A stretch of DNA of 64,000 bases from an uncultured Alistipes sp. (GTDB taxonomy: Bacteria > Bacteroidota > Bacteroidia > Bacteroidales > Rikenellaceae). The notes under the pieces were generated by a model that saw only the letters and a list, made by a program, of their open reading frames with translations, searched no databases and was not told the DNA's origin. The stretch spans positions 60,863 to 124,862 of the forward strand of contig CALVFO010000051.1 in the NCBI GenBank assembly GCA_944326855.1. Reading direction: 5' to 3'. This document shows positions 54,452 to 63,154 of the stretch, piece after piece. Both the position numbers and the translations under genes were made by a program. Numbering within the stretch: position 1 is the first letter of the stretch; every line of letters starts with the position of its first letter.

Positions 54452-54916
54452 TTATTCCCGAAGCAGAGGCCGGAGCCGGAATTCGACTTTAACGGCCTCT
54501 CTGCGCAGGCCTTCCAGGGTAAAACCCGTCGGAGTCGGCACCACCCGAATGGTATCTTCCCACAGGAGCAACGCCCGTTTCAAACCGCTGGTGACCCGAA
54601 ATACCCACTCTGACTCGCTCTCTGACACCAAACGGTAACCACTGCGAGAAAAAGCTGTCAGCAGAGCCTCCCGGTTTTCATACAGGTCGGCCGCCACTTC
54701 CCGACGCACGAATCCGTAACGCGGATACAACAGCGCCAAAAAGACAATGGCGCAAATCATAATCGTTCCCCGAGAACTACCGAAGAGCAGATCCAGGCTT
54801 TCGGCCGGTCCCACTTGCGAGCCTCCCGTCAGGATCATCAACAAAAAAACCACCACGAAAAGCAAAAATAACCACACGAGGTATTTGGCAGAACGAATCA
54901 AATATTGTTTCATCAT
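54452..54916 (-). CDS. Small membrane protein of unknown function
   Basis: 154 residues from ATG 54916 (MMKQYLIRS). The promoter at 54940 excludes an in-frame start at 54964. Two membrane helices (about 12-33 and 53-70) are followed by a cytoplasmic domain of about 80 residues with a beta-like pattern 'RLVSESESEWVFRVTS...ALLLWEDTIRVVPT..GF.LEG.R'. I recognise no named family. It is encoded between 5-formyl-THF cyclo-ligase and the S41 protease, in the same direction. Confidence 0.7.
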   Translation of the reverse strand: MMKQYLIRSAKYLVWLFLLFVVVFLLMILTGGSQVGPAESLDLLFGSSRGTIMICAIVFLALLYPRYGFVRREVAADLYENREALLTAFSRSGYRLVSESESEWVFRVTSGLKRALLLWEDTIRVVPTPTGFTLEGLRREAVKVEFRLRPLLRE

Positions 54917-54939
54917 GTTATGTAAAGTCGGATTTGGTG

Positions 54940-54947
54940 CAAAGATA
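54940..54947 (-). promoter_or_regulatory. -7 box before the small membrane protein gene
   Basis: Minus-strand TATCTTTG, inside the operon and ahead of the small membrane protein, so the S41 protease group can be transcribed from here in addition to the pfkB promoter. Confidence 0.55.
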
Positions 54948-54964
54948 ACGATTTTGCCCGGCAT

Positions 54965-55636
54965 TTAGTCTTTCCGCTGCGGATTATGCAGATACACGCC
55001 CCGCAAAGATCCCACCATCACCCGATCCACCGCCACGTCATGGTTCTCCCGGGGCAGGCGTTCGTACCATTGAAACTCGAAACACACACCCAATGTTCGA
55101 CAAGCTGCGGCCTCCGGCTTCGTCAACAATCGATCATAAAACCCTTTTCCGTAACCGAGACGCCCGCCTTCCGTATCGAAAGCGGCGCCGGGCGTAACCA
55201 CCAGGTCCACTTCCCGGATCGAAACGGACTTCCCGGAAGCCGGTTCCCACACCCCCCAGGGGTGGCACACCAAATCGTTCTCTCCCGCATAAGGTTTCAA
55301 CAGCAGATCATTCCCCTGCATGACCGGCAACAAGATGCGTTTCCGATCGGCCCAGCGCCGTATCAGGGGACAAGTATCAACTTCGGAAGGCATCGCCCAA
55401 TACAACAACACCGTCCGTGCCTGCACAAATTCGGCGTCCCGTTCCAAAGCCTCCATCATACGGGCCGAAACGGCAGTCCGTTCTTCAGGCGGACAGGCGG
55501 CCCAGGCCTCCCTGACTCGCCGACGCACCGTCTTTTTATCGGCCTCGGGCGGCAGGTTCTGCGGCCATATCGGCTCCATGCCATTCATCGACAGTTCATA
55601 ATTTATAAACGTTTCCAACCCCTTCTTTCTCGACAA
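54965..55636 (-). CDS. 5-formyltetrahydrofolate cyclo-ligase
   Basis: 223 residues. It converts 5-formyl-THF to 5,10-methenyl-THF with ATP. The 'GGRLGYGKGFYDRLL' loop and the 'VTPGAAFDTEG' block are diagnostic, and the RRRVR at about 37-41 opens the ATP-site helix. The N-terminal roughly 20 residues before M20 may be extra. It starts 9 bp after pfkB. Listed by function because fau/ygfA/mthfs naming is inconsistent. Confidence 0.92.
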   Translation of the reverse strand: MSRKKGLETFINYELSMNGMEPIWPQNLPPEADKKTVRRRVREAWAACPPEERTAVSARMMEALERDAEFVQARTVLLYWAMPSEVDTCPLIRRWADRKRILLPVMQGNDLLLKPYAGENDLVCHPWGVWEPASGKSVSIREVDLVVTPGAAFDTEGGRLGYGKGFYDRLLTKPEAAACRTLGVCFEFQWYERLPRENHDVAVDRVMVGSLRGVYLHNPQRKD

Positions 55637-55645
55637 AGCCCGGAC

Positions 55646-56542
55646 TTATTGCAATCGCTGCGTCAGATCGGCGGGCATCGGAGGCATGCCTCCCGCCTGC
55701 GTACACACATAGGCCGCCACATCCACGGCCAGGGCATGTGCATCGGGGATGGATTTTCCCCGCAACAAGGCCGCACAGAAACTGCCCGTGAACGAATCTC
55801 CGGCCCCGACCGTATCGACCACGTCGACCCGAGGCGTATCCCGATAGGAAGATTCCTCCTCCGTAAAAACATAACTACCCCGGCTGCCGCAGGTCAAGAT
55901 CAAAGCCCGCAGCGGATAAAGCGCCATGATCCGGCGGCAAAGGTCTTCCTCCGCTCCCGTACCCAATGCCAGCATCCGGGTCAGAACGACCAATTCCTCG
56001 TCGTTAATCTTCAAAATATTGCAACATTCCAACGAGCCACGAATCACCGCTTCCGTATAAAACTGCTGGCGCAGGTTGATATCGAAAATCCGCAGGGCCT
56101 CTGTCGGCATACTCTGCAAAAAACGCCGGATACTCTCCCGCGAGGCCTCTTCACGTTGGGCCAAAGAACCGAAACTCACCGCCGCACATTCCGACGCCGT
56201 TTTGAGCAACGCCTCATCGAAAAGGATATAATCCCAGGCCGCATGCTCACGAATGGTGTATTGCGGGATTCCCTTCGCATCCAATTCCACCAACACGCTG
56301 CCGGTCGGATAGTCATTACGCTGCAAAACGGCATCGACCCCACGAGACTCCAACAGCGTTTGCAATTCGTCGCCCCCACTGTCCCGTCCGACAGCACTGA
56401 CCACCACGCCATGCAGTCCGAACTGCGATACATGATACGCAAAATTGGCCGTTGCCCCGCCCGGTGTTTTCCCTTCAGGCAACATATCCCACAACAATTC
56501 GCCGATTCCGACGACAAGGGAGCGATCTTTTGGAGTTTCCAT
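55646..56542 (-). CDS. PfkB-family sugar kinase, fructokinase-like
   Basis: 298 residues from ATG 56542 (METPKDRS); the promoter at 56567 rules out an in-frame start at 56590. 'GIGELLWDMLPEGKTPGGATANFAYHVSQFG' is the N-terminal substrate-binding block and 'VDTVGAGDSFTGSF' is the PfkB signature with the catalytic aspartate. The N-terminal sequence matches Bacteroidota fructokinases. It phosphorylates a hexose in the cytoplasm; fructose is the best guess. First gene of the nine-gene block. Confidence 0.88.
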   Translation of the reverse strand: METPKDRSLVVGIGELLWDMLPEGKTPGGATANFAYHVSQFGLHGVVVSAVGRDSGGDELQTLLESRGVDAVLQRNDYPTGSVLVELDAKGIPQYTIREHAAWDYILFDEALLKTASECAAVSFGSLAQREEASRESIRRFLQSMPTEALRIFDINLRQQFYTEAVIRGSLECCNILKINDEELVVLTRMLALGTGAEEDLCRRIMALYPLRALILTCGSRGSYVFTEEESSYRDTPRVDVVDTVGAGDSFTGSFCAALLRGKSIPDAHALAVDVAAYVCTQAGGMPPMPADLTQRLQ

Positions 56543-56566
56543 GGCAATAATTGAATGTATGAATGT

Positions 56567-56574
56567 CAAATTTA
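56567..56574 (-). promoter_or_regulatory. -7 box for the pfkB operon
   Basis: Minus-strand TAAATTTG, perfect TAnnTTTG, 24 bp before the pfkB ATG. Between here and the sdh promoter (about 56575-56855) I see no gene or structure I can support. Confidence 0.5.
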
Positions 56575-56855
56575 ACGAAAATACCGACACGACGCACCCT
56601 CTTCGCGAGTCGATGCATCGTTTTTTCAGCCATTCCCGGCTCTCTCAAAATTCTTCCCCAGGAAGATCGTCCGACCCGGACGTCACCCCGCGACACCGTT
56701 TCGGTCACACGCCCTGACAACCGGTCCCGATCCTGCCGCAACCGCACTCCACCCAAATCCGGACGAAAGTCGTCCCTTTCCTTCCCAAAAGTTCCCGACA
56801 AACGAAAAAAAAGGTTTTTTTTGCTAAAATTTTGCCGACAAAGAGGCTTTAAGGA

Positions 56856-56886
56856 TTGTTATTTCAAAAACAATCAGATACCTTTG
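56856..56886 (+). promoter_or_regulatory. Promoter of sdhCAB with overlapping dyad
   Basis: TTG at 56856-56858, a 20-nt spacer and TACCTTTG at 56879-56886. A dyad GATTGTT (56854-56860) / AACAATC (56869-56875) covers the -33 region and spacer and could be an operator for redox or respiratory control. The leader is about 95 nt. Confidence 0.7.
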
Positions 56887-56987
56887 TGGCACGGGAAAAA
56901 GTTCGGGGCACTCCCAGGCCCGGGTTGATGCATTTTCCCTTTCCCGCATTTTAAATTGATGACATAAATTTTCTAACAAACTTACTT

Positions 56988-57674
56988 ATGGGCAATTTGT
57001 TCTCTTCCTCAATCGGCAGAAAGTTGATTATGAGTATCTCGGGTCTCTTTCTGATCCTGTTCCTGCTGTTCCACATGTCGATGAACCTTGTGGCCGTCTT
57101 CTCTACCGAAGCCTATAACATGATCTGCGAATTTCTCGGAGCTCACTGGTATGCTTTGGTCGGAACCCTGGTACTGGCAGCCGGATTCCTGTTCCACATC
57201 ATCTACGCCTTTATCCTGACCATCAAAAACCGTCAGGCCCGCGGCAATCAGCGTTATGCCGTTTCCAAACACGAACAAGGCGTCAGCTGGGCCTCGAAAA
57301 ACATGTTCGTCCTGGGGCTCATCGTCGTATTGGGATTGCTTCTGCACTTCTACAACTTCTGGTACAACATGCAATTCGCCGAACTGATCGGTGAACAGGT
57401 CGGTCCTTACGGTCCGGCCGACGGCGCAGCCTACATCACCAGCCTGTTCAGCAATCCGGTCTTCGTGATCCTCTACCTGGTATGGTTCGCCGCTCTGTGG
57501 TTCCACCTCACCCACGGTTTCTGGAGTGCCTTCCAGACCCTGGGCTGGGACAACCAGATCTGGATCAAACGCTGGAAATGCATCGCCAACATTTTTGCCA
57601 CGGTGGTCATGCTGTGCTTCGCCCTGGTAGTCGTGGTATTCTTCCTGCGCAGCCTCTGCGGGGGAGCATGCTAA
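56988..57674 (+). CDS. sdhC: Succinate dehydrogenase/fumarate reductase cytochrome b subunit
   Basis: 228 residues, five membrane helices in one polypeptide (Type B, Bacteroides/Wolinella-like). H29, H70, H120, H173 and H176 are candidate ligands for the two b haems. It exchanges electrons between menaquinone and the flavoprotein. It starts the sdhCAB operon, 37 bp before sdhA. Confidence 0.93.
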   Translation: MGNLFSSSIGRKLIMSISGLFLILFLLFHMSMNLVAVFSTEAYNMICEFLGAHWYALVGTLVLAAGFLFHIIYAFILTIKNRQARGNQRYAVSKHEQGVSWASKNMFVLGLIVVLGLLLHFYNFWYNMQFAELIGEQVGPYGPADGAAYITSLFSNPVFVILYLVWFAALWFHLTHGFWSAFQTLGWDNQIWIKRWKCIANIFATVVMLCFALVVVVFFLRSLCGGAC

Positions 57675-57711
57675 TCCCTTCCTGAATCGTAAAATAAGAC
57701 AATACAAGATT

Positions 57712-59655
57712 ATGGCAAAGTTAGATTCGAAAATTCCGGCCGGCCCGTTGGCCGAGAAATGGAGCAAACACAAAGCTGACATCAAAGTGGTCAGCCCGGC
57801 TAACAAGCGCAAACTGGATATTATCGTCGTAGGTACCGGTCTGGGGGGTGCATCCGCAGCCGCTTCGCTGGGTGAACTGGGCTACAACGTCAAGATATTC
57901 TGCATCAGCGACTCGCCCCGCCGCGCACACTCGATCGCCGCACAAGGGGGGATCAACGCCGCTAAAAATTACCAGAACGACAACGACTCGGTATTCCGTC
58001 TGTTCTACGACACCATCAAAGGGGGTGACTACCGCGCCCGCGAAGCCAACGTATACCGTCTGGCCGAAGTGTCGAACAACATCATCGACCAGTGCGTCGC
58101 TCAGGGGGTTCCCTTCGCCCGTGATTACGGCGGGTTGCTCGACAACCGCTCTTTCGGGGGTGCTCAGGTATCGCGTACCTTTTATGCCCGCGGCCAGACC
58201 GGTCAGCAGTTGTTGTTGGGTGCCTATGCCGCCCTCAACCGTCAGATTGCCAAAGGTAGCGTGAAAAGCTATCCGCGTCACGAAATGCTCGACCTGGTAT
58301 TGGTAGACGGCAAAGCCCGCGGGATCATCACCCGCAACCTGATCACCGGGGAAATCGAACGTTTCGGGGCTCATGCCGTGGTAATCGCCACCGGCGGTTA
58401 CGGGAACGTATTCTTCCTGTCGACCAACGCCATGAACTCCAACGGTTCGGCCGCCTGGCAGTGCTACAAGAAAGGCGCCTGCTTCGCCAACCCCTGCTTC
58501 ACGCAGATCCACCCGACCTGTATTCCCGTACACGGGACCCAGCAGTCGAAACTGACCCTGATGTCCGAATCGTTGCGTAACGACGGTCGTATCTGGGTAC
58601 CCAAGAAAAAAGAAGACGTGGAACTGATCCGCGCCAAGAAGAAAAAAGCATCCGACATCCCGGAAGAAGACCGCGACTACTACCTCGAACGCCGCTACCC
58701 GGCCTTCGGGAACCTGGTACCGCGTGACGTGGCTTCGCGTGCCGCCAAGGAACGCTGCGACGCCGGTTACGGTGTGAACGAAACCGGTCTGGCCGTATTC
58801 CTCGACTTCAAGACCGCCATCGACCGTCTGGGTGAAGACGTGATTCGCGCCCGCTACGGCAACCTCTTCCAGATGTACGAAAAGATCACCGACGTGAACC
58901 CCTATCACGAACCGATGATGATCTATCCGGCCGTACACTATACCATGGGTGGTATCTGGGTGGACTACAACCTGATGACCACCATCCCGGGTCTGTACGC
59001 CATCGGGGAAGCCAACTTCTCCGACCACGGAGCCAACCGCCTGGGGGCTTCGGCGCTGATGCAGGGTCTGGCCGACGGTTACTTCGTACTGCCTTATACC
59101 ATCGGGGACTACCTCTCGCATGAAATCCAGTCGCCGAAAGTCAATACCGACACGCCCGAATTCGCCGAAGCTGAAAAAGCGGTCAAAGAAAAGATCGCCA
59201 AACTCTTCTCGATCCAAGGAGCAGAATCGGTGGACGACATCCACAAGAAGCTGGGTCACATCATGTGGGAAAACGTCGGCATGGGCCGAACCAAAGAGAG
59301 TCTCGAAAAGGCCATCGTGGAAATTCAGGCTCTGCGCAAGGATTTCTGGAAAAATGTCCGCGTGACGGGGACCAACGAAGAGTTCAACCAGGAACTGGAA
59401 AAAGCAATTCGTTTGGCCGACTTCCTGGAACTGGGCGAACTGATGGCCCGCGACGCCTTGCATCGTCAGGAATCCTGCGGCGGTCACTTCCGCGTGGAAT
59501 ACCAGACTCCCGAAGGCGAAGCCTTGCGTGACGACAAACACTTCGCATATGTGGCCGTATGGGAATATCAGGGTGCCGATCAGGAGCCCAAGCTCGAAAA
59601 AGAACCGCTGGTATTCGAAGCCGTACACCTGGCACAACGCAACTACAAAGACTAA
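57712..59655 (+). CDS. sdhA: Succinate dehydrogenase/fumarate reductase flavoprotein subunit
   Basis: 647 residues. FAD-binding [10 protein letters not shown] near 43-52, the covalent flavin region '[15 protein letters not shown]', and the substrate site 'IHPTCIP' then '[23 protein letters not shown]' with '[13 protein letters not shown]' for FAD. Bacteroides-type long form. It interconverts succinate and fumarate. In an anaerobe the direction is usually fumarate reduction, but the sequence does not fix this. Confidence 0.96.
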   Translation: MAKLDSKIPAGPLAEKWSKHKADIKVVSPANKRKLDIIVVGTGLGGASAAASLGELGYNVKIFCISDSPRRAHSIAAQGGINAAKNYQNDNDSVFRLFYDTIKGGDYRAREANVYRLAEVSNNIIDQCVAQGVPFARDYGGLLDNRSFGGAQVSRTFYARGQTGQQLLLGAYAALNRQIAKGSVKSYPRHEMLDLVLVDGKARGIITRNLITGEIERFGAHAVVIATGGYGNVFFLSTNAMNSNGSAAWQCYKKGACFANPCFTQIHPTCIPVHGTQQSKLTLMSESLRNDGRIWVPKKKEDVELIRAKKKKASDIPEEDRDYYLERRYPAFGNLVPRDVASRAAKERCDAGYGVNETGLAVFLDFKTAIDRLGEDVIRARYGNLFQMYEKITDVNPYHEPMMIYPAVHYTMGGIWVDYNLMTTIPGLYAIGEANFSDHGANRLGASALMQGLADGYFVLPYTIGDYLSHEIQSPKVNTDTPEFAEAEKAVKEKIAKLFSIQGAESVDDIHKKLGHIMWENVGMGRTKESLEKAIVEIQALRKDFWKNVRVTGTNEEFNQELEKAIRLADFLELGELMARDALHRQESCGGHFRVEYQTPEGEALRDDKHFAYVAVWEYQGADQEPKLEKEPLVFEAVHLAQRNYKD

Positions 59656-59685
59656 CGCCGGATTAGGACTTTAAAATTAACGAAC

Positions 59686-60429
59686 ATGAATTTGACATTA
59701 AAGATATGGCGTCAGAAGAACGCCAAGGCCCCGGGAAAATTCGTAACCTACAAGGTGGAAAACATCTCCCCGGATACTTCTTTCCTCGAAATGTTGGACA
59801 TTCTGAACAACGACCTGATCCACAAAGGCGAAGATCCCGTCGTGTTCGATCATGACTGCCGCGAAGGTATCTGCGGGATGTGCTCGCTGCATATCAACGG
59901 TTTCGCTCATGGGCCCGACACGGAAATCACCACCTGCCAGCTGCACATGCGTAAATTCAAAGACGGCGACACGATCACCATCGAACCGTGGCGTTCACAC
60001 GCCTTCCCGGTAATCAAGGACCTGGCCGTCGACCGTAGCGCATTCGACAAGATTCTGCAAGCCGGCGGATTCATTTCGGTCAACACCGGCGGGGTTCCCG
60101 ATGCCAACTCCATTCCCATTCCCAAGGCTGACGCCGACGAAAGTATGGATGCGGCTGCCTGCATTGGTTGCGGGGCTTGTGTGGCCACTTGCAAGAACGG
60201 TTCGGCCATGTTGTTCGTAGCTGCCCGCGTATCGTCGCTGGCCAAGCTGCCGCAGGGTCGTGTAGAAGGCGCCCGTCGTGCCAAAGCGATGGTGGCCAAG
60301 ATGGACGAACTGGGCTTCGGCGCCTGCACCAACACCGGTGCCTGCGAAGCTCAATGCCCAAAAGGCATTTCGATCGCCCACATCGCCCGCCTGAACCGCG
60401 AATTCCTTTCAGCCAAACTGAAAGACTAA
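59686..60429 (+). CDS. sdhB: Succinate dehydrogenase/fumarate reductase iron-sulfur subunit
   Basis: 247 residues. The [2Fe-2S] ligands are C58, C63, C66 and C84. A [4Fe-4S] motif [11 protein letters not shown] follows at about 152-162, then [14 protein letters not shown], where the second cysteine position is T, the usual [3Fe-4S] pattern. It passes electrons between SdhA and the haem subunit. It is followed by a large bidirectional terminator. Confidence 0.95.
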   Translation: MNLTLKIWRQKNAKAPGKFVTYKVENISPDTSFLEMLDILNNDLIHKGEDPVVFDHDCREGICGMCSLHINGFAHGPDTEITTCQLHMRKFKDGDTITIEPWRSHAFPVIKDLAVDRSAFDKILQAGGFISVNTGGVPDANSIPIPKADADESMDAAACIGCGACVATCKNGSAMLFVAARVSSLAKLPQGRVEGARRAKAMVAKMDELGFGACTNTGACEAQCPKGISIAHIARLNREFLSAKLKD

Positions 60430-60490
60430 GACAGACTGAGTCAAGAGGGGCTGATCTTCCAAAAGCCAGACGCTCAGAGACACTCCTCTT

Positions 60491-60536
60491 CTCCATAAAA
60501 AAAGCGTATCGAAAACGATACGCTTTTTTTATGGAG
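60491..60536. terminator. Long perfect bidirectional terminator
   Basis: Two arms of 21 bp (CTCCATAAAAAAAGCGTATCG and its exact complement on the right) around an AAAA loop, with A-rich and T-rich ends. It stops the sdhCAB operon. Confidence 0.88.
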
Positions 60537-60611
60537 TGGAGTTGCCTCGTCAGCCTCCTCCTGATGCACCAAACGCTCCTTCAAAAGCCGAATCCGGCAC
60601 CATCGGCAGCC

Positions 60612-60645
60612 TAAAAAAGGAGGTGGAATTCAAGTATCCACCCCC
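60612..60645 (-). terminator. Terminator of galE
   Basis: Minus-strand GGTGGA / TCCACC stem with a 10-12-nt loop followed by a T-run, about 45 bp beyond the galE stop. Confidence 0.6.
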
Positions 60646-60691
60646 TCGCAGTCTCGTCGGATTTTATAACGTCTTGTCGACTATTATGTGA

Positions 60692-61717
60692 CTACTGGAT
60701 TCCGCGCAACTTCTTTTCCCAGGCCCAGGCCGAAGCCAGGGTATCCTCGAGTTTACGCTGGGCCTTCCAACCCAACTCCTGATTGGCGAACGTGGTATCA
60801 GCCCAAATCTTTTCGATGTCCCCGGCACGACGCCCGACAATGCGATGGTTGACCTTGACGCCGGTCGCCCGCTCAAAAGCGGCAATCAGTTCCAGCACCG
60901 ACACGCCCCGACCGGTTCCTACGTTGAAGAACTCGTAATGGCTCTTGCTCTTGCCCTGCACCATGCGGTCTACGGCCACGACATGAGCCCGGGCCAGGTC
61001 GGTAATGTCGATATAGTCCCGGATAGCCGACCCGTCGGGCGTATTGTAATCATCCCCGAAAACGCTCAGACATTCGCGCAAACCGGCAGCCGTCTGGGTC
61101 ATATAGGGCACCAGATTGCCCGGAACTCCTTTGGGCAGCTCGCCGATCAAGGCCGAAGGATGAGCCCCGATGGGGTTAAAATAACGCAAAGCAATCCCAT
61201 ACAAAGCCGGATAAGCTGCTACGGTATCCCGAATAATGTCTTCGCTGATCTGTTTCGTATTCCCATAGGGTGAGGTGGCCGGCTGGCGAGGCGTCTGTTC
61301 GGTCACCGGCAACACTTCGGGCTGACCATACACCGTACACGAAGAAGAGAAGACCAGGTTGCGCACTCCTTTATCCCGCATCAGTTCCAAGACGTTAATC
61401 AACGACCCGAGGTTATTGCGGTAATACAACAACGGTTTTTCGACCGACTCGCCCACCGCTTTCGAGGCGGCAAAATGGATGATCGAATTGAATTTATACC
61501 GATCGAACACCCGACCCAAGGCCTCTTTGTCGCCGCAATCGACCTGTTCGAAGGGGATATCCACTCCGGTAATGGTACGCACCCCTTCGACGGCTTTGAA
61601 TTCCGAATTGGAGAGGTTATCCACGATCACCACATCATAACCCGCAGCGATCAATTCTACGGTCGTATGCGAGCCGATATAGCCCGCACCTCCGGTTACC
61701 AAAACACATTCTTTCAT
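60692..61717 (-). CDS. galE: UDP-glucose 4-epimerase
   Basis: 341 residues of the SDR fold. GGAGYIGSH at 9-17 is the NAD site, 'SSSCTVYG' and YGNTK (catalytic Tyr and Lys) follow, then 'LRYFNPIGAHPS' near the substrate pocket. It interconverts UDP-Glc/UDP-Gal and possibly the N-acetyl forms. It could link the GalNAc 1-phosphate expected from the NahK-like kinase to UDP-GlcNAc, although a uridylyltransferase would be needed and is not visible here. Confidence 0.95.
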   Translation of the reverse strand: MKECVLVTGGAGYIGSHTTVELIAAGYDVVIVDNLSNSEFKAVEGVRTITGVDIPFEQVDCGDKEALGRVFDRYKFNSIIHFAASKAVGESVEKPLLYYRNNLGSLINVLELMRDKGVRNLVFSSSCTVYGQPEVLPVTEQTPRQPATSPYGNTKQISEDIIRDTVAAYPALYGIALRYFNPIGAHPSALIGELPKGVPGNLVPYMTQTAAGLRECLSVFGDDYNTPDGSAIRDYIDITDLARAHVVAVDRMVQGKSKSHYEFFNVGTGRGVSVLELIAAFERATGVKVNHRIVGRRAGDIEKIWADTTFANQELGWKAQRKLEDTLASAWAWEKKLRGIQ

Positions 61718-61839
61718 AGTTCTGATTTATAAACGCGTTCTTACTGTTTTCGTTTCTGGATCCTCACGCCAACGTACCGTTCCCCCTCACTGACCGACTC
61801 TCTGTCACAACCTGTGATCCCGCTGTCCGTACCATTCCA

Positions 61840-63144
61840 TCAAGATCGGTAGCTCAGCCACTTATAGATTTCCCGGAAACCCGGTCGTTTGCCGTACATA
61901 AAAATTCCCACCCGGTAAATTTTTCCGGCCAGATAGACCATTCCCAGAAATGTTGCATACAGCAATCCCACGGAAAGAGCGATCTCCCAACCCGGCACTC
62001 CGTACGGAATGCGAGCCATCATGATGATGGGAGACGTAAAGGGGATGATACTCAGCCAGACGGCCAGCGAACTGGACGGTTCCCGCATGACAAAGGTCAG
62101 GGCCACCAGCGCGAAAATCATCGGCACCATAATCGGGATCTGCAGTTGTTGGGTGTCCTGCGCATTGTCCACCGCACTGCCTATGGCCGCGAACATGGCG
62201 GCATACAGCAAATAACCGCCGATGAAATAGAGCAGGAAACTGCCGAAAAGTTCGAACAGGAACCATGGATCGGTCACCCGGCTCAATAGGGCTGCGGCTT
62301 GCGGGTCGAGATGGCCCCAATCCTGGGGAAGCATACCTCCGGAGGCCGCCTGAGCGATCGCCTCTCCGCCCAGCAGGGGCAACAGCACCAGACTGAGCGA
62401 AACGATCAACACCACCCAGATAAGCACCTGGGCCAAGGCCACGGCCGCAATACCCAGAATTTTCCCGAGCATCAGTTCGAAAGGTCTCACCGAGGAAACA
62501 ATGATCTCCAGCACCTTGGAACTTTTCTCCTCAACGACGCCCTGCATGACCATCGCCCCGTACATAAAGACGAACATATAGATCAGCAGTCCGAACAGAT
62601 AGGCTGTTCCCATGGACAGAGCCCCCGACGAGGCAGTCTCTTTTCCCGACTCATCCAGTTGATACACTTGCAGGGCAACATCCGTCTGAATCTCTTCCAG
62701 AATCTGCGGCAAGTTTTCGATCCGATACGATCTCAATTTTTCGGTTTCGATAATTCGTCCGATCCGTTCGCCGATCTCCGTTTCCAGATCGAGCGTCACC
62801 GGCTGTTCGGCATACAGACGCACATCGGACGGACGGGTCATCACGTCGGCTCCGATCCACAAATAGGCATACCCCTCACGCAGAGAGTCTCGCCACTGCT
62901 CCGGTGAGTAGGAAACCGGCAGGAAAGCGATGCGGGCATCGTCCTGCAAGGCCGGAGCAATCATTCCGCTACGGTCGCAGACCACAATCTCCTTCCGTTC
63001 GTCGTGTTGCATGCGGCTGAGCCACAACGGAGCAAACACCACTCCGAGCATCAACAAGGGAACCAACAGGGTCGTCAGGATAAAAGTGCGTTTGCGGACC
63101 CGTTGGTTGAACTCACGCGATATGATCAGTCCGATTCGATTCAT
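61840..63144 (-). CDS. ABC transporter permease, NatB/ABC-2 type
   Basis: 434 residues from ATG 63144 (MNRIGLII). One N-terminal helix (about 22-43), an extracytoplasmic domain of about 130 residues, then five or six helices from about 180 with the 'MQGVVEEKSSKVLEIIVSS..P.ELMLGKILG' block typical of NatB-like exporters. It forms the membrane channel for the ATPase encoded 10 bp upstream. The substrate (sodium, drug or lipid) cannot be inferred. Confidence 0.9.
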   Translation of the reverse strand: MNRIGLIISREFNQRVRKRTFILTTLLVPLLMLGVVFAPLWLSRMQHDERKEIVVCDRSGMIAPALQDDARIAFLPVSYSPEQWRDSLREGYAYLWIGADVMTRPSDVRLYAEQPVTLDLETEIGERIGRIIETEKLRSYRIENLPQILEEIQTDVALQVYQLDESGKETASSGALSMGTAYLFGLLIYMFVFMYGAMVMQGVVEEKSSKVLEIIVSSVRPFELMLGKILGIAAVALAQVLIWVVLIVSLSLVLLPLLGGEAIAQAASGGMLPQDWGHLDPQAAALLSRVTDPWFLFELFGSFLLYFIGGYLLYAAMFAAIGSAVDNAQDTQQLQIPIMVPMIFALVALTFVMREPSSSLAVWLSIIPFTSPIIMMARIPYGVPGWEIALSVGLLYATFLGMVYLAGKIYRVGIFMYGKRPGFREIYKWLSYRS

Positions 63145-63154
63145 CGTATTCCAT

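Noticed and set aside
57721-59637. A 638-codon antisense frame across sdhA
   Set aside because: Same reason: exact shadow of a strongly conserved flavoprotein.
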